Of a DNA stretch of 64,000 nt, positions 1-8,255 are shown piece after piece (the stretch's first letter is position 1; each line of letters opens with the position of its first letter). The notes under the pieces are model-generated. The model did not search any database. It was not told the DNA's origin and was given only the letters and a program-made list of their open reading frames with translations. The position numbers and the translations under genes are program-made. The stretch is from JAGNRR01 sp965230665 (GTDB lineage: Bacteria > Bacteroidota > Bacteroidia > Chitinophagales > Chitinophagaceae), in NCBI GenBank assembly GCA_965230665.1, contig CBDDLM010000004.1:1-64000 (forward strand), written 5' to 3'.

Positions 1-202
1 TGCGAACAAATTATGAAAGAGTCACACTGAATATATCAAGTAATAAGTAATTTTTTCAACTGCTAAAACGCTTAACCTATCATGACTATACATAACTTAT
101 AGATTAGCAAGTAAATGAAGAAAAAGAAGTGAGAATAAATGGGTTTCGAAAGTTGCAACGCAACTAGAATGAGTATCTTTAACTAAACGGTTTTCTTTGA
201 GC

Positions 203-793
203 ATGAAATTACAATGTGGTCTTTTACGAAAATCAAAGAGAGTATGGAGTATAGCTTGGGTAGGAATTCTTCTACTATTGAGTTCTGCTTGTGTTACAGG
301 TCTTAAAGTAAGTAAAAAACAATATGAACCCCTTAAAGGTACTTTCTCTGGTACATTTAAAAATATTGCCTATAAAACATCTGGTAAAAAATCAGATCGC
401 ACGCTATTGAAATTATTCCGTGTATTCAATATAACAGCTGATTCTATTACTATTCGGATTCAAGAAAGTGGATTTGTTACAATTGAATTTTACGATAGTT
501 TATCTTATAGAAAGGACAAGGTTCGTAAAGAAGTTTTTCAAGGAAAAATTACGAAAGAAGGTTATTGTGAGATCTACCATTCTAAACATAAAGTAGACAT
601 CCCTCCACTCTTTCCCATCTTTTACAGCAATCGAGGTATTAGTAGAATTAGAATTGGGTTAACGAATTCAAATGACTTGATAGTAGATGAGTTGCTCGAT
701 TACGGCGTCAGCTTCTTTATAGTATCAACTGGATATAGGCATCGAACACAATTTTTCTTTAAGAACTCAACTGGAATAAGCAAACAACAATAA
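203..793 (+). CDS. Hypothetical lipoprotein
   Basis: I do not recognise a family. The open frame could begin at a TTG at 197, but ATG 203 gives a clean lipoprotein signal: basic residues, a hydrophobic run and a lipobox ending LSSAC, so the mature protein should be lipid-anchored at a cysteine near residue 30. The remainder (196 aa in total) is rich in beta-forming segments and Lys/Thr/Ser, with no motif I can name. It stands alone: upstream sequence 1-202 holds nothing convincing beyond a short open frame ending TGA at 28-30, and the next gene has its own promoter-like box. Function unknown. Confidence 0.7.
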   Translation: MKLQCGLLRKSKRVWSIAWVGILLLLSSACVTGLKVSKKQYEPLKGTFSGTFKNIAYKTSGKKSDRTLLKLFRVFNITADSITIRIQESGFVTIEFYDSLSYRKDKVRKEVFQGKITKEGYCEIYHSKHKVDIPPLFPIFYSNRGISRIRIGLTNSNDLIVDELLDYGVSFFIVSTGYRHRTQFFFKNSTGISKQQ

Positions 794-876
794 TGAACAC
801 CTATGCCATCTGGAGCCCACCAATGGATTTATTGAACTGTAACTTAGAAGTTTATAACAAAACATAGGGCCACATC

Positions 877-897
877 CGTGCGTCCAAAGCACGTTTG
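877..897 (+). terminator. Possible weak terminator hairpin
   Basis: CGTGC and GCACG form a 5-bp stem with a 7-nt loop, followed by TTTGTT. It lies about 85 bases after the hypothetical lipoprotein gene. The stem is short and the T-run interrupted, so this is tentative. Confidence 0.3.
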
Positions 898-962
898 TTG
901 GTTTATAAATAAGAATCTACTTAGTTTGTAACCTATAAAATATTTCCTTTAATAGCAAGCCG

Positions 963-970
963 TACCTTCG
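963..970 (+). promoter_or_regulatory. Possible -7 box (TACCTTCG)
   Basis: Seven of eight bases match the Bacteroidota -7 element TAnnTTTG. The box ends four bases before the ATG of the isoaspartyl peptidase gene, implying an almost leaderless mRNA. I see no convincing -33 TTTG at the right distance. Confidence 0.35.
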
Positions 971-974
971 CACC

Positions 975-1904
975 ATGTTTTCAATTGCTCTACATGGAGG
1001 TGCTGGTGTTATAGAACCAGACATGCTTACCACAGAAAAAGAACACGCTTATAAAACCGCTTTGCAGGAAGCCCTTTATATAGGACGAGCTATTCTACAA
1101 GATGGAGGAACAAGCTTAGAAGCCGTTACAAGAACAGTAATGAGCCTGGAAGATTGCCCTTTATTTAATGCAGGCAAAGGAGCTGTATTTAATAGCCAAG
1201 GAAAACATGAAATGGATGCTTCTATAATGAATGGAATCAATAAATCTGCTGGTGCCATAGCCGCAGTTGAAGGGGTTAAAAACCCTATCTTACTGGCCAA
1301 AAATGTTATGGAACAAAGTGAACATGTATACCTTTCTGGCGAAGGCGCCTTAGAGTTCGCTAAAGGCATACAAACAGAATTAAGAGACCAAGATTACTTT
1401 TTTGATCAGTTTCGATATGATCAATTTTTGGAAGCCCAAAAAACAGGAAGTATACAATTAGATCATAGCAAAGGGGCTTTAGATGAAAAAAAGTTTGGAA
1501 CCGTTGGTGCCGTGGCTTTAGATGAAGCAGGAAATTTAGCCGCAGCCACCTCTACTGGTGGTATGACCAATAAGAAATTTGGGCGTGTCGGTGATACACC
1601 TATTATTGGTTCAGGCACTTATGCATATAATAAAACATGTGCAGTTTCAGCCACAGGACATGGTGAGTACTTTATTCGTGCTGTGGTGGCCCATGACATC
1701 TCCTGTCTTATGGAATACAAAGGTCTTTCTTTAAAGGAAGCTTGTCGTGAAGTTGTTCAAAACAAACTCGTTGAAATAAAAGGTGAAGGTGGAGTTGTAG
1801 CTGTTGATACCAAAGGTAATATTGAACTTTGTTTCAACACAAGTGGTATGTACCGAGCTAGCACAAACCATTTAGGTGAAGAAGTTATAGCAATTTACAG
1901 CTAA
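975..1904 (+). CDS. iaaA: Isoaspartyl peptidase / L-asparaginase (Ntn hydrolase)
   Basis: Plant-type asparaginase family. These enzymes are made as a precursor that cuts itself before a threonine, which becomes the nucleophile that hydrolyses beta-aspartyl dipeptides and asparagine. The sequence shows the N-terminal HGGAG motif (residues 7-11), the conserved GKGAVF segment near 67, and the autocleavage site at G175-T176 in a GTVGAV context, followed by the STGG substrate loop at 193-196. Length 309 aa is normal. No signal peptide, so it is probably cytoplasmic. It can finish cyanophycin breakdown by splitting beta-Asp-Arg; a cyanophycinase lies 5.4 kb downstream on the other strand. Its stop overlaps the stop of the convergent SPFH gene by four bases. 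Confidence 0.93.
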   Translation: MFSIALHGGAGVIEPDMLTTEKEHAYKTALQEALYIGRAILQDGGTSLEAVTRTVMSLEDCPLFNAGKGAVFNSQGKHEMDASIMNGINKSAGAIAAVEGVKNPILLAKNVMEQSEHVYLSGEGALEFAKGIQTELRDQDYFFDQFRYDQFLEAQKTGSIQLDHSKGALDEKKFGTVGAVALDEAGNLAAATSTGGMTNKKFGRVGDTPIIGSGTYAYNKTCAVSATGHGEYFIRAVVAHDISCLMEYKGLSLKEACREVVQNKLVEIKGEGGVVAVDTKGNIELCFNTSGMYRASTNHLGEEVIAIYS

Positions 1905-2662
1905 TCGATTAGCAAAGGTGCTTTACCATTGGTAATAATGACCTTACCATTGTTTGACTTACTCAGTTTTTCAAAAGCCTCAATACTTCTAAGTTTAATA
2001 ATTTCATCAGTCAAGCCTTGTGAGAGTATTTTTTGTGCGTCACGCTTACCCTTTGCTTCAATGATACGTCGCTCTGCCTCTAAACGTTCTTGTTTGAGCA
2101 CAAACTCCATACGCATGGCGTCCTGTTCTGCTTGCAATTTCTCTTCTATAGATTTGCTTAAGCCAGGGGGTAATGAAATACTTTTCATAAGTACTGTTTG
2201 AATAACAATCCCATTTCCGTTTAATAGTTCGATCATCTTATTCTTGATCGATTCCTCAATATCTGCGCGTCTACCAGAGTGCATATCCTTGGCGTAATAC
2301 TTAGCGCAGACGTCCGAAGCAGCAGAACGGAAAATGCTTCCAATTAAGGGTTCGTACTCTAAGCCGTAATTGTTTATTATTTGTCCAATACTATCCTTTT
2401 TCAGACGGTACAGGATTGAGATTAATGACTTAACACTTAAACCTTCTTTACTAGGCAAGGTAAGATCTAAACGTAAATTCTGAGTTTGTGTACTTGCCTT
2501 AATAACCTTTGTAGAGATTGGGTTAAAGGAAATCATACCCTGTGGCAAGGGTCTACTGACGAGCTTCCCATAACGCTGTTTAATACCAACCTCTCCAGGC
2601 CGAATAATAGTGCATTGTGAAAGAAAAGGAACTAATAAAATGAGGAGTAATGATCTGTGCAT
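1901..2662 (-). CDS. SPFH/band-7 (prohibitin-like) lipoprotein
   Basis: SPFH-domain protein, 253 aa. I chose ATG 2662 over a TTG at 2689 because it opens directly with a lipoprotein signal (MHRSLLLILLVPFLSQC, cysteine 17). The RPGEVGIKQRYGK segment just after is the typical start of the SPFH fold, and residues about 165-215 form an Ala/Glu/Arg-rich coiled coil (EQDAMRMEFVLKQERLEAE), as in prohibitins. Family members assemble into membrane rings that scaffold proteases or other complexes. A lipid anchor instead of a transmembrane helix would put this one on the periplasmic side of a membrane. No functionally linked neighbour is evident. Confidence 0.85.
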   Translation of the reverse strand: MHRSLLLILLVPFLSQCTIIRPGEVGIKQRYGKLVSRPLPQGMISFNPISTKVIKASTQTQNLRLDLTLPSKEGLSVKSLISILYRLKKDSIGQIINNYGLEYEPLIGSIFRSAASDVCAKYYAKDMHSGRRADIEESIKNKMIELLNGNGIVIQTVLMKSISLPPGLSKSIEEKLQAEQDAMRMEFVLKQERLEAERRIIEAKGKRDAQKILSQGLTDEIIKLRSIEAFEKLSKSNNGKVIITNGKAPLLID

Positions 2663-2688
2663 GGCTAAATATTTAGCCCTTTGACGCA

Positions 2689-2706
2689 AAACCCTATTAA
2701 GGGTTT
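2689..2706 (-). terminator. Possible hairpin terminator
   Basis: AAACCCT-ATTA-AGGGTTT forms a perfect 7-bp stem with a 4-nt loop. It sits between the end of the hybrid kinase gene and the start of the SPFH gene, both minus strand. Only a short T-run follows on the minus strand, so it is at best a weak terminator; it could instead lie in the SPFH leader. Confidence 0.4.
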
Positions 2707-2775
2707 AATAACAAATGAAAAATAATAAACATTTTATAACTGAACAGAGAACCGTAACAATTATTCCCAAAACTC

Positions 2776-5394
2776 TTATTTATGTTCATCTTCACCTTTT
2801 GAAAAGTCCTCTAAAAGTCTATCCTCCGAAGGCAAACGTCCAAATTCTTGCTTAAAGCTTCGAGAAAAATACGAGAGGTTATTGAATCCGACTGCATAAG
2901 CGACTTCTGATATACTCAATGAATAATCTCTTAGTTTTTCTCTTGCTGTGTTTAACCTAACCGAACGAATGAATTCTACCGGTGTCAATCCTGTATACTG
3001 CTTTATCTCTTTTTGGTATTTATTTCTACCAAGACCAAGATGCTGCAATAATGATTTCACATTCAAATCTGGGCTATCTAAATGCTCGGTAATATAATGT
3101 ATAGAATCTTCTACTAGTTTTGCTTCAGCGGGTAGTTTTTTTTCCTCAGATCTTTCGCCGACTTCTGTATTCTCAAAATAAGTCTTATGAAAACGATTCG
3201 TCACTTTTTTTCGTTGCTCAAGCGTATTCATAACAACAACATTTAGCTCATTAATATCAAAAGGCTTCGTTAAGTAATTGTCAGCACCTGTAGCATATAA
3301 GTCAATCCGACTGGAGGTTTGTGATTTAGCAGAAAGAACGATAATCGGAATGTGGCCGAATATTTCACTTTGCTTAACCTCTTTTACAAAAACATTACCA
3401 TCCATTATAGGCATCATCAAATCCGATATAATAATATCAGGAGTTTGTTTTTTCATTACCCGGAGCGCCTCCTCACCATTGAGAGCCTTCAGGCAGTTAA
3501 AGTCATGTTCAAAAAAAGTGCGAATAAAATCATTTAGATCATGATGATCTTCAACAACTAACATAATCGGTTTACTATCTGTTGGATTTATTTTTCTTGT
3601 AGCTTCTTCTTGCTCATATTCCTTTTCAGTTTCTATAGGAATACAGATGGTGAATTCGCTTCCTTTATTTATTGTACTTTTCAAATCAATTGTTCCATGC
3701 AAACTAGTTGTATATTCTCTCACTAAGGACAAGCCAATTCCTGTACCCTCATGATTATTATTATCCGCTTTAAAAAAACGTTCGAAGACCCTTTCTTGAT
3801 CTTCTTTGGCGATACCCAGACCATTGTCGCGAATACTTAATTCCAGAATTTCACCTTTTCTTTTCGCAGTAAAGTTCACCTGACCTTTCTCTGGCGTATA
3901 TCGAAACGCATTTTGTAAAAGATTATGAATAATTTGTTCAAGGCGAAAGGTATCTGTTGATAACGTAAAGGAGTCAAAAGAGTAATAAAATACAATTTGC
4001 TTCCTTTCCGTCAAACCTTGATACTGACGAACGATTTTATCAAAGAACTGCTCTGTTTCTATTTTTTCTATATAAGCTTGTCCTAAACCTTTTTCAACCT
4101 TGCCTAATTGCAGAAGTTGCTCGACAATCCTCATAAGGTGTTCTGTATTTTTTATTATATAACCGGATAGTTTTTTGATTTGTAGGTCTCTAGCTATATT
4201 CTGAATTTGCATAGCTGGAGACTTGATTAATGATAAGGGTGTCTTTAAATCATGCGAAATATTAGTAATGAATTGGTTTTTTATAAGATCCAGCTCTCTA
4301 TAATGACCAGCCTCTTGCTCTAACCGCTTTGCGGCACTAATAGATTCTTTGGCTAAATATTCAGCGATTTTAACTCCACAGAAGGCTGCAATAACCTCAA
4401 AAATTCTAACATGCTTTAATCTATAAAAACCGCGCAATGTATGTTCTGAATCTAGAACGCCAACAACGTTTCCATTACTTAATATTGGAACTGCCAGTTC
4501 AGAATTACGGGGTGCATCATCTACGATGTATTGTGGTGCATTCCTTGTTTCCTCAATCAAAACATAGCGTCCAGTAGCAAAAGCCTGACCAACAATCCCT
4601 TGCTCTGGTGCTATTTCCATAGGATTCATAATTTTCTTTTCATCTAAAGATTTATCACCGTAAGCTGCTACCTGAACAAGTTTTCCCTTTTCTTCATCAA
4701 ACAAATAAAATACACAATCCTCCAAACCAAGAAATGGTGCACATTCCTCACAGACCTCCCATAATAGATCTTCAATCTTTCTATCTACGGAAAGGATGTT
4801 GGATAATTTGGAACTTAATATTTGCAAATCTGCTAATTGCTTTCTGTACTCTTGATAATAGTTCTTATCAAACCCAAAATCCGTGTAAACCAAGTAAATA
4901 TTTATTGCAGTCAAAATTGCTCCTGTAGCTAAAACAATCCAATTGTCAGGTACATCATTCGGATGAAATACTAGTATCTGTACTGAACTGACCAGCATGA
5001 GCAACATAAACAATGTGACCAAATTAAACGAGATGTATTCACGTCTTTCTGCAACGAATAATGTCATGGCCCAAGTTACCATGAAGATGATTCCAGATAA
5101 AGACGTTATTCCTAAACTAATGGTAAGTGAGCTTAACAATAGACCTACTATATAAAGTGTAAATGCAACTAGGATTCTTGCCCGATTACCCTTTATAAAA
5201 TTAACACCAACTGTTATTACCCCAATAATTCCAAGAATAATATGTGTCGCATTAATAGATTCTTCATACAACATTTGCGAGGGCAAGGTAGAAGATAATA
5301 CCTGAGCCAATAGAATGATGCTTACCCAAAACAAATAACGCTTTGGAGTACCTCCTGGTTTCACGGCATCTACTATGTAGGTAACAAAATTCAT
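2776..5394 (-). CDS. Membrane-bound hybrid histidine kinase / response regulator / AraC-type regulator
   Basis: A one-protein two-component system of 872 aa. Domains in order: about five to six membrane helices (20-170), a GAF sensor domain (about 190-345), HisKA with phosphoacceptor His381 in SHDLKTP, an HATPase with N-box around 491-496 and G-boxes DNGLGIA and GTGIGLSL, a receiver with phosphoacceptor Asp658 (SDLMMP) and Lys710, and a C-terminal AraC HTH (about 765-865). Phosphorelay from His to Asp should switch DNA binding directly. It resembles Bacteroidota hybrid systems but lacks the periplasmic beta-propeller sensor of the sugar-sensing class; the helices plus GAF suggest an internal or membrane signal. 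The closest divergent target is the delta-60 repeat gene at 5701. Confidence 0.92.
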   Translation of the reverse strand: MNFVTYIVDAVKPGGTPKRYLFWVSIILLAQVLSSTLPSQMLYEESINATHIILGIIGVITVGVNFIKGNRARILVAFTLYIVGLLLSSLTISLGITSLSGIIFMVTWAMTLFVAERREYISFNLVTLFMLLMLVSSVQILVFHPNDVPDNWIVLATGAILTAINIYLVYTDFGFDKNYYQEYRKQLADLQILSSKLSNILSVDRKIEDLLWEVCEECAPFLGLEDCVFYLFDEEKGKLVQVAAYGDKSLDEKKIMNPMEIAPEQGIVGQAFATGRYVLIEETRNAPQYIVDDAPRNSELAVPILSNGNVVGVLDSEHTLRGFYRLKHVRIFEVIAAFCGVKIAEYLAKESISAAKRLEQEAGHYRELDLIKNQFITNISHDLKTPLSLIKSPAMQIQNIARDLQIKKLSGYIIKNTEHLMRIVEQLLQLGKVEKGLGQAYIEKIETEQFFDKIVRQYQGLTERKQIVFYYSFDSFTLSTDTFRLEQIIHNLLQNAFRYTPEKGQVNFTAKRKGEILELSIRDNGLGIAKEDQERVFERFFKADNNNHEGTGIGLSLVREYTTSLHGTIDLKSTINKGSEFTICIPIETEKEYEQEEATRKINPTDSKPIMLVVEDHHDLNDFIRTFFEHDFNCLKALNGEEALRVMKKQTPDIIISDLMMPIMDGNVFVKEVKQSEIFGHIPIIVLSAKSQTSSRIDLYATGADNYLTKPFDINELNVVVMNTLEQRKKVTNRFHKTYFENTEVGERSEEKKLPAEAKLVEDSIHYITEHLDSPDLNVKSLLQHLGLGRNKYQKEIKQYTGLTPVEFIRSVRLNTAREKLRDYSLSISEVAYAVGFNNLSYFSRSFKQEFGRLPSEDRLLEDFSKGEDEHK

Positions 5395-5700
5395 GAATAT
5401 TACTTGGTTGATACACCAACTAGGATATCCTAAAATTCTTTATGGAGCTACCCAATTTTAAGCACTTCGGCAAATTTGACCTTGCCTCGAACTACTTTAT
5501 GCTAACTCTATAAAGGACACTGCAATATAACCATTTAAGTTAGGGAACAGGTCTATACTTAAGCCCGAATCCATAACACAAACTACTTTTCTTTAACACA
5601 ATCTGCCCCCTTGGGTTTTATGTGCTAAGCAAAAAGCTATTTGTGTCAAACCAGTTTATACAGAACATTTAATTTTAGTATAACCTAAAAGAATAATTTT
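5395..5700. other. Divergent intergenic region, no gene seen
   Basis: This 306-base region separates the hybrid kinase gene (leftward) from the delta-60 repeat gene (rightward) and must hold both promoters. I checked for TAnnTTTG boxes, inverted repeats and short reading frames and found no clear match; a TTTG at 5640-5643 lacks a properly spaced partner. Confidence 0.5.
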
Positions 5701-7239
5701 ATGAAAAAAAGTATACTGCTTGCAACTCTCATTTTTACTGTAACCATAACAAATGCTCAAATGCCTGGAGATCTTGACACTTCCTTTGGAATTAGCGGTT
5801 ATACATTAACAGACCCCTACCAAAACACATCTGAAGTCTACCAAGATATGATCATTCTCTCCAATGACAAAATCATCAAAGTTGGTTACCGTGGTACCGC
5901 GGGCAGCAAGGATGCTCTTGTTGCTAAGTTTCAGGCTAATGGCTCTCCGGATAGCACTTTTGGAAACAATGGCTTTACGGCTATAGATTTATCATTAGGC
6001 GCAGATGAAGATGCTAGAGCTATTGTTGAATTACCGAATGGCAAGCTGCTTATTACTGGGCAAATAGAAAATATTAGTTCTAAAGATGGCTATATAGCTA
6101 GGTTAAACACGGATGGGTCTGTAGATAATTCTTTTGGCACATCAAATGGACATACCAAGTTTAACCTTGGCGACAATACCAATGCACAGGGCAATAATAT
6201 TCTATTGTCTGGATCTGAAATCTTTGTAGGCGGTAAGGCTCGCATTAATGGTCAGTCAGACATATTCATTGTCAACTTAACGCAAGGTGGAGGTATTGAT
6301 GTTTCTTTCTCTTCAAGTGGTTTTGCTACAATGGATATTCGAGGTGAAGATGATGAACTAAATGCTCTAGATGCCACATCCAACGGTTCTTTTATCTTTG
6401 GAGGCGTGGCGGATAGCGCAGGAGTTCGCTTGGGTTATATTGCGTCTTTAAGTCAATTCGGAACCCCAACAACATTTGGCTCAAACGGTCGATTTACCTT
6501 TGATCTTGGCAGTGGATTTAATGAAGTAAACGACCTATATGTAGATGCCAATGACAAGATTGTATTAACGGGTGACCAAGGAAACTATCCTAACATTGAT
6601 GGATTTATTCAACGATTAGATGCATCAGGCGCTCCAGATAATACTTTCGGCACAGGAGGATCTATCCCCTCCGATCCTGGAGCATCGACGGCATTATTTT
6701 TAAGACGTATTATGGAAACTACAAATGGAAATATTCTTGCCTTAGGAAACTTTGCAGGTGCTTCAAACGATATGTATGCTTTTATGGTAACCTCCACAGG
6801 CTCACCAAATGCTAACTTTGGAGGGAATGGAGATGTCAATATTCCTTTTTCTATCAATACAAACACTGTTAATACGACAAGTGGTGGTCTTCAATCGAAT
6901 GGGGATATTGTAATGGGAGGCTATCTGACAAGTCAGGACTTTGTTGGGTCAAACTTGTTTATGGTTCGTCTGCACCCCTATTTGAATAATACCTCAATAG
7001 AGAACAAGTCCAAACACCACAACATAGCTATATACCCAAGCCCTATTCGATCAAACTTCAAAGTTAGTTTAGACAATTTCAATCGTATGGAATTAATTTC
7101 AATAAACGGAAGTATTCTTACCAGTTGGACACCCCAACGAAACTACTCGATACCCCAACATATTACTTCAGGGCTCTATTTTATTAGAATCTATTCGGAT
7201 GAAACATCGACGACTAGAAAAGTATTGATTGATCAATAG
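5701..7239 (+). CDS. T9SS-secreted delta-60 repeat protein
   Basis: Predicted secreted protein of 512 aa. An N-terminal Sec signal (about residues 1-19, ending ITNAQ) is followed by at least seven repeats with the core LDxSFGxxG (for example GDLDTSFGISGY, GSPDSTFGNNGF, GAPDNTFGTGGS), spaced about 50-60 residues apart. This is the delta-60 repeat (DUF5122) pattern, thought to form a beta-propeller. The last 80 or so residues form a type A T9SS sorting domain with YPSP and a terminal GLYFIRI...KVLIDQ strand. It is therefore exported across the outer membrane and either attached or released. The biochemical role of the family is unknown. Confidence 0.85.
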   Translation: MKKSILLATLIFTVTITNAQMPGDLDTSFGISGYTLTDPYQNTSEVYQDMIILSNDKIIKVGYRGTAGSKDALVAKFQANGSPDSTFGNNGFTAIDLSLGADEDARAIVELPNGKLLITGQIENISSKDGYIARLNTDGSVDNSFGTSNGHTKFNLGDNTNAQGNNILLSGSEIFVGGKARINGQSDIFIVNLTQGGGIDVSFSSSGFATMDIRGEDDELNALDATSNGSFIFGGVADSAGVRLGYIASLSQFGTPTTFGSNGRFTFDLGSGFNEVNDLYVDANDKIVLTGDQGNYPNIDGFIQRLDASGAPDNTFGTGGSIPSDPGASTALFLRRIMETTNGNILALGNFAGASNDMYAFMVTSTGSPNANFGGNGDVNIPFSINTNTVNTTSGGLQSNGDIVMGGYLTSQDFVGSNLFMVRLHPYLNNTSIENKSKHHNIAIYPSPIRSNFKVSLDNFNRMELISINGSILTSWTPQRNYSIPQHITSGLYFIRIYSDETSTTRKVLIDQ

Positions 7240-7268
7240 AGGTAATTGGTCGAAATACAGAGGTTCAT

Positions 7269-7304
7269 AAAACGAGTTGGCTCTATGGTCAACTCGTTTT
7301 TATT
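7269..7304. terminator. Bidirectional intrinsic terminator
   Basis: AAAACGAGTTG and CAACTCGTTTT make an 11-bp perfect stem around a 10-nt loop, followed by TTTTTATTTTA on the plus strand and preceded by an A-rich run that gives Ts on the minus strand. It sits between the convergent delta-60 repeat and cyanophycinase genes and should end both transcripts. Confidence 0.85.
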
Positions 7305-7323
7305 TTATTGCCAGAACAAACAA

Positions 7324-8193
7324 CTAAACTAGTTCGTTTACTTCAGCAGAAAAAGATCTTTCTTTAAGAAGGTATTTATTACCCCGTTCCATAATATGAA
7401 CCGTCAAATTTTCTAACGAAATTGTCTTACCTTGACCAATATCAGCAATGTTATTGTGACGAACATTATAGCCATCAATGAGCGTAACGGAACCCGATCC
7501 AATAATCTCCATCTCGGCACCAGCCTTAATAATCACCCCTGTATCTTCTCCTAGTCCGATACCAATAGATCCAGGGTTAGTTCCAACTGCCTGAGCCAAT
7601 CTTGTGAAACGTCCTCGTTGAATGAAATGAGAATCAATAATAAGATTGCGTACTAGCCCCCAACCTACGGTAAGTTTCACCTCACCTTTCTTATGTGCTG
7701 TTGAAGCACTTCCTTCAGAAATCATCGTTGAACTCATAGCCATAGCACCCGCACTCGTTCCTGCAATTACAAAGCCATCCTCTTCTTTATAACGTCTCTT
7801 GATAATTTCTAAGAACGTTGAACCTCCATAAATAGTGGTTAATCGCATTTGATTCCCACCAGAAATCATCAACCCATCACAAGCTTCAAGTGCTTGCAAG
7901 TTCTCAGGTTTATCAACATCTTCTCGATTCCTGATGCGTAGATGTGTAACATTAGTACAATCTAGCTTCTCAAATGCATCCAAATAGTTCTCTGAAACTT
8001 CATCTGGAATCTGAGACGCCGTAGTGATTAGTATAATATTCGGATTTTCTTTACCAATTTCATTTAAAACACTTTTGAGAATTCCTATTTCAAAAAAGTT
8101 TAAACGATCTCGTTTAATGACACCTTCTTCCAAATCAGTGCCTTTGTCTTCCGCCCCCCCAATTGGAATTAATGTTCCCTTTGGTATTATCAT
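7324..8193 (-). CDS. cphB: Cyanophycinase
   Basis: Peptidase family S51, 289 aa. Cyanophycinase cuts the Asp-Arg polymer cyanophycin into beta-Asp-Arg dipeptides. The nucleophile serine is Ser148 in GTSAGA, and the family motifs PIGGAEDK (10-17), GLMISGGNQ (around 107-115) and the SHFIQRGR histidine motif (around 193) are all present. No signal peptide, so an intracellular enzyme is expected. It is the last gene of a minus-strand set (DUF7935-like, MurC-like, mutase, cphB); the gap to the mutase is 62 bases. No cyanophycin synthetase is visible in the window. The isoaspartyl peptidase at 975 could complete the pathway. Confidence 0.92.
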   Translation of the reverse strand: MIIPKGTLIPIGGAEDKGTDLEEGVIKRDRLNFFEIGILKSVLNEIGKENPNIILITTASQIPDEVSENYLDAFEKLDCTNVTHLRIRNREDVDKPENLQALEACDGLMISGGNQMRLTTIYGGSTFLEIIKRRYKEEDGFVIAGTSAGAMAMSSTMISEGSASTAHKKGEVKLTVGWGLVRNLIIDSHFIQRGRFTRLAQAVGTNPGSIGIGLGEDTGVIIKAGAEMEIIGSGSVTLIDGYNVRHNNIADIGQGKTISLENLTVHIMERGNKYLLKERSFSAEVNELV

Positions 8194-8255
8194 ATTGTAA
8201 ATTTACGTCGAAGTCTATGATACTAAATCATTAAATTTTCAGGAATGTGGAAAAA

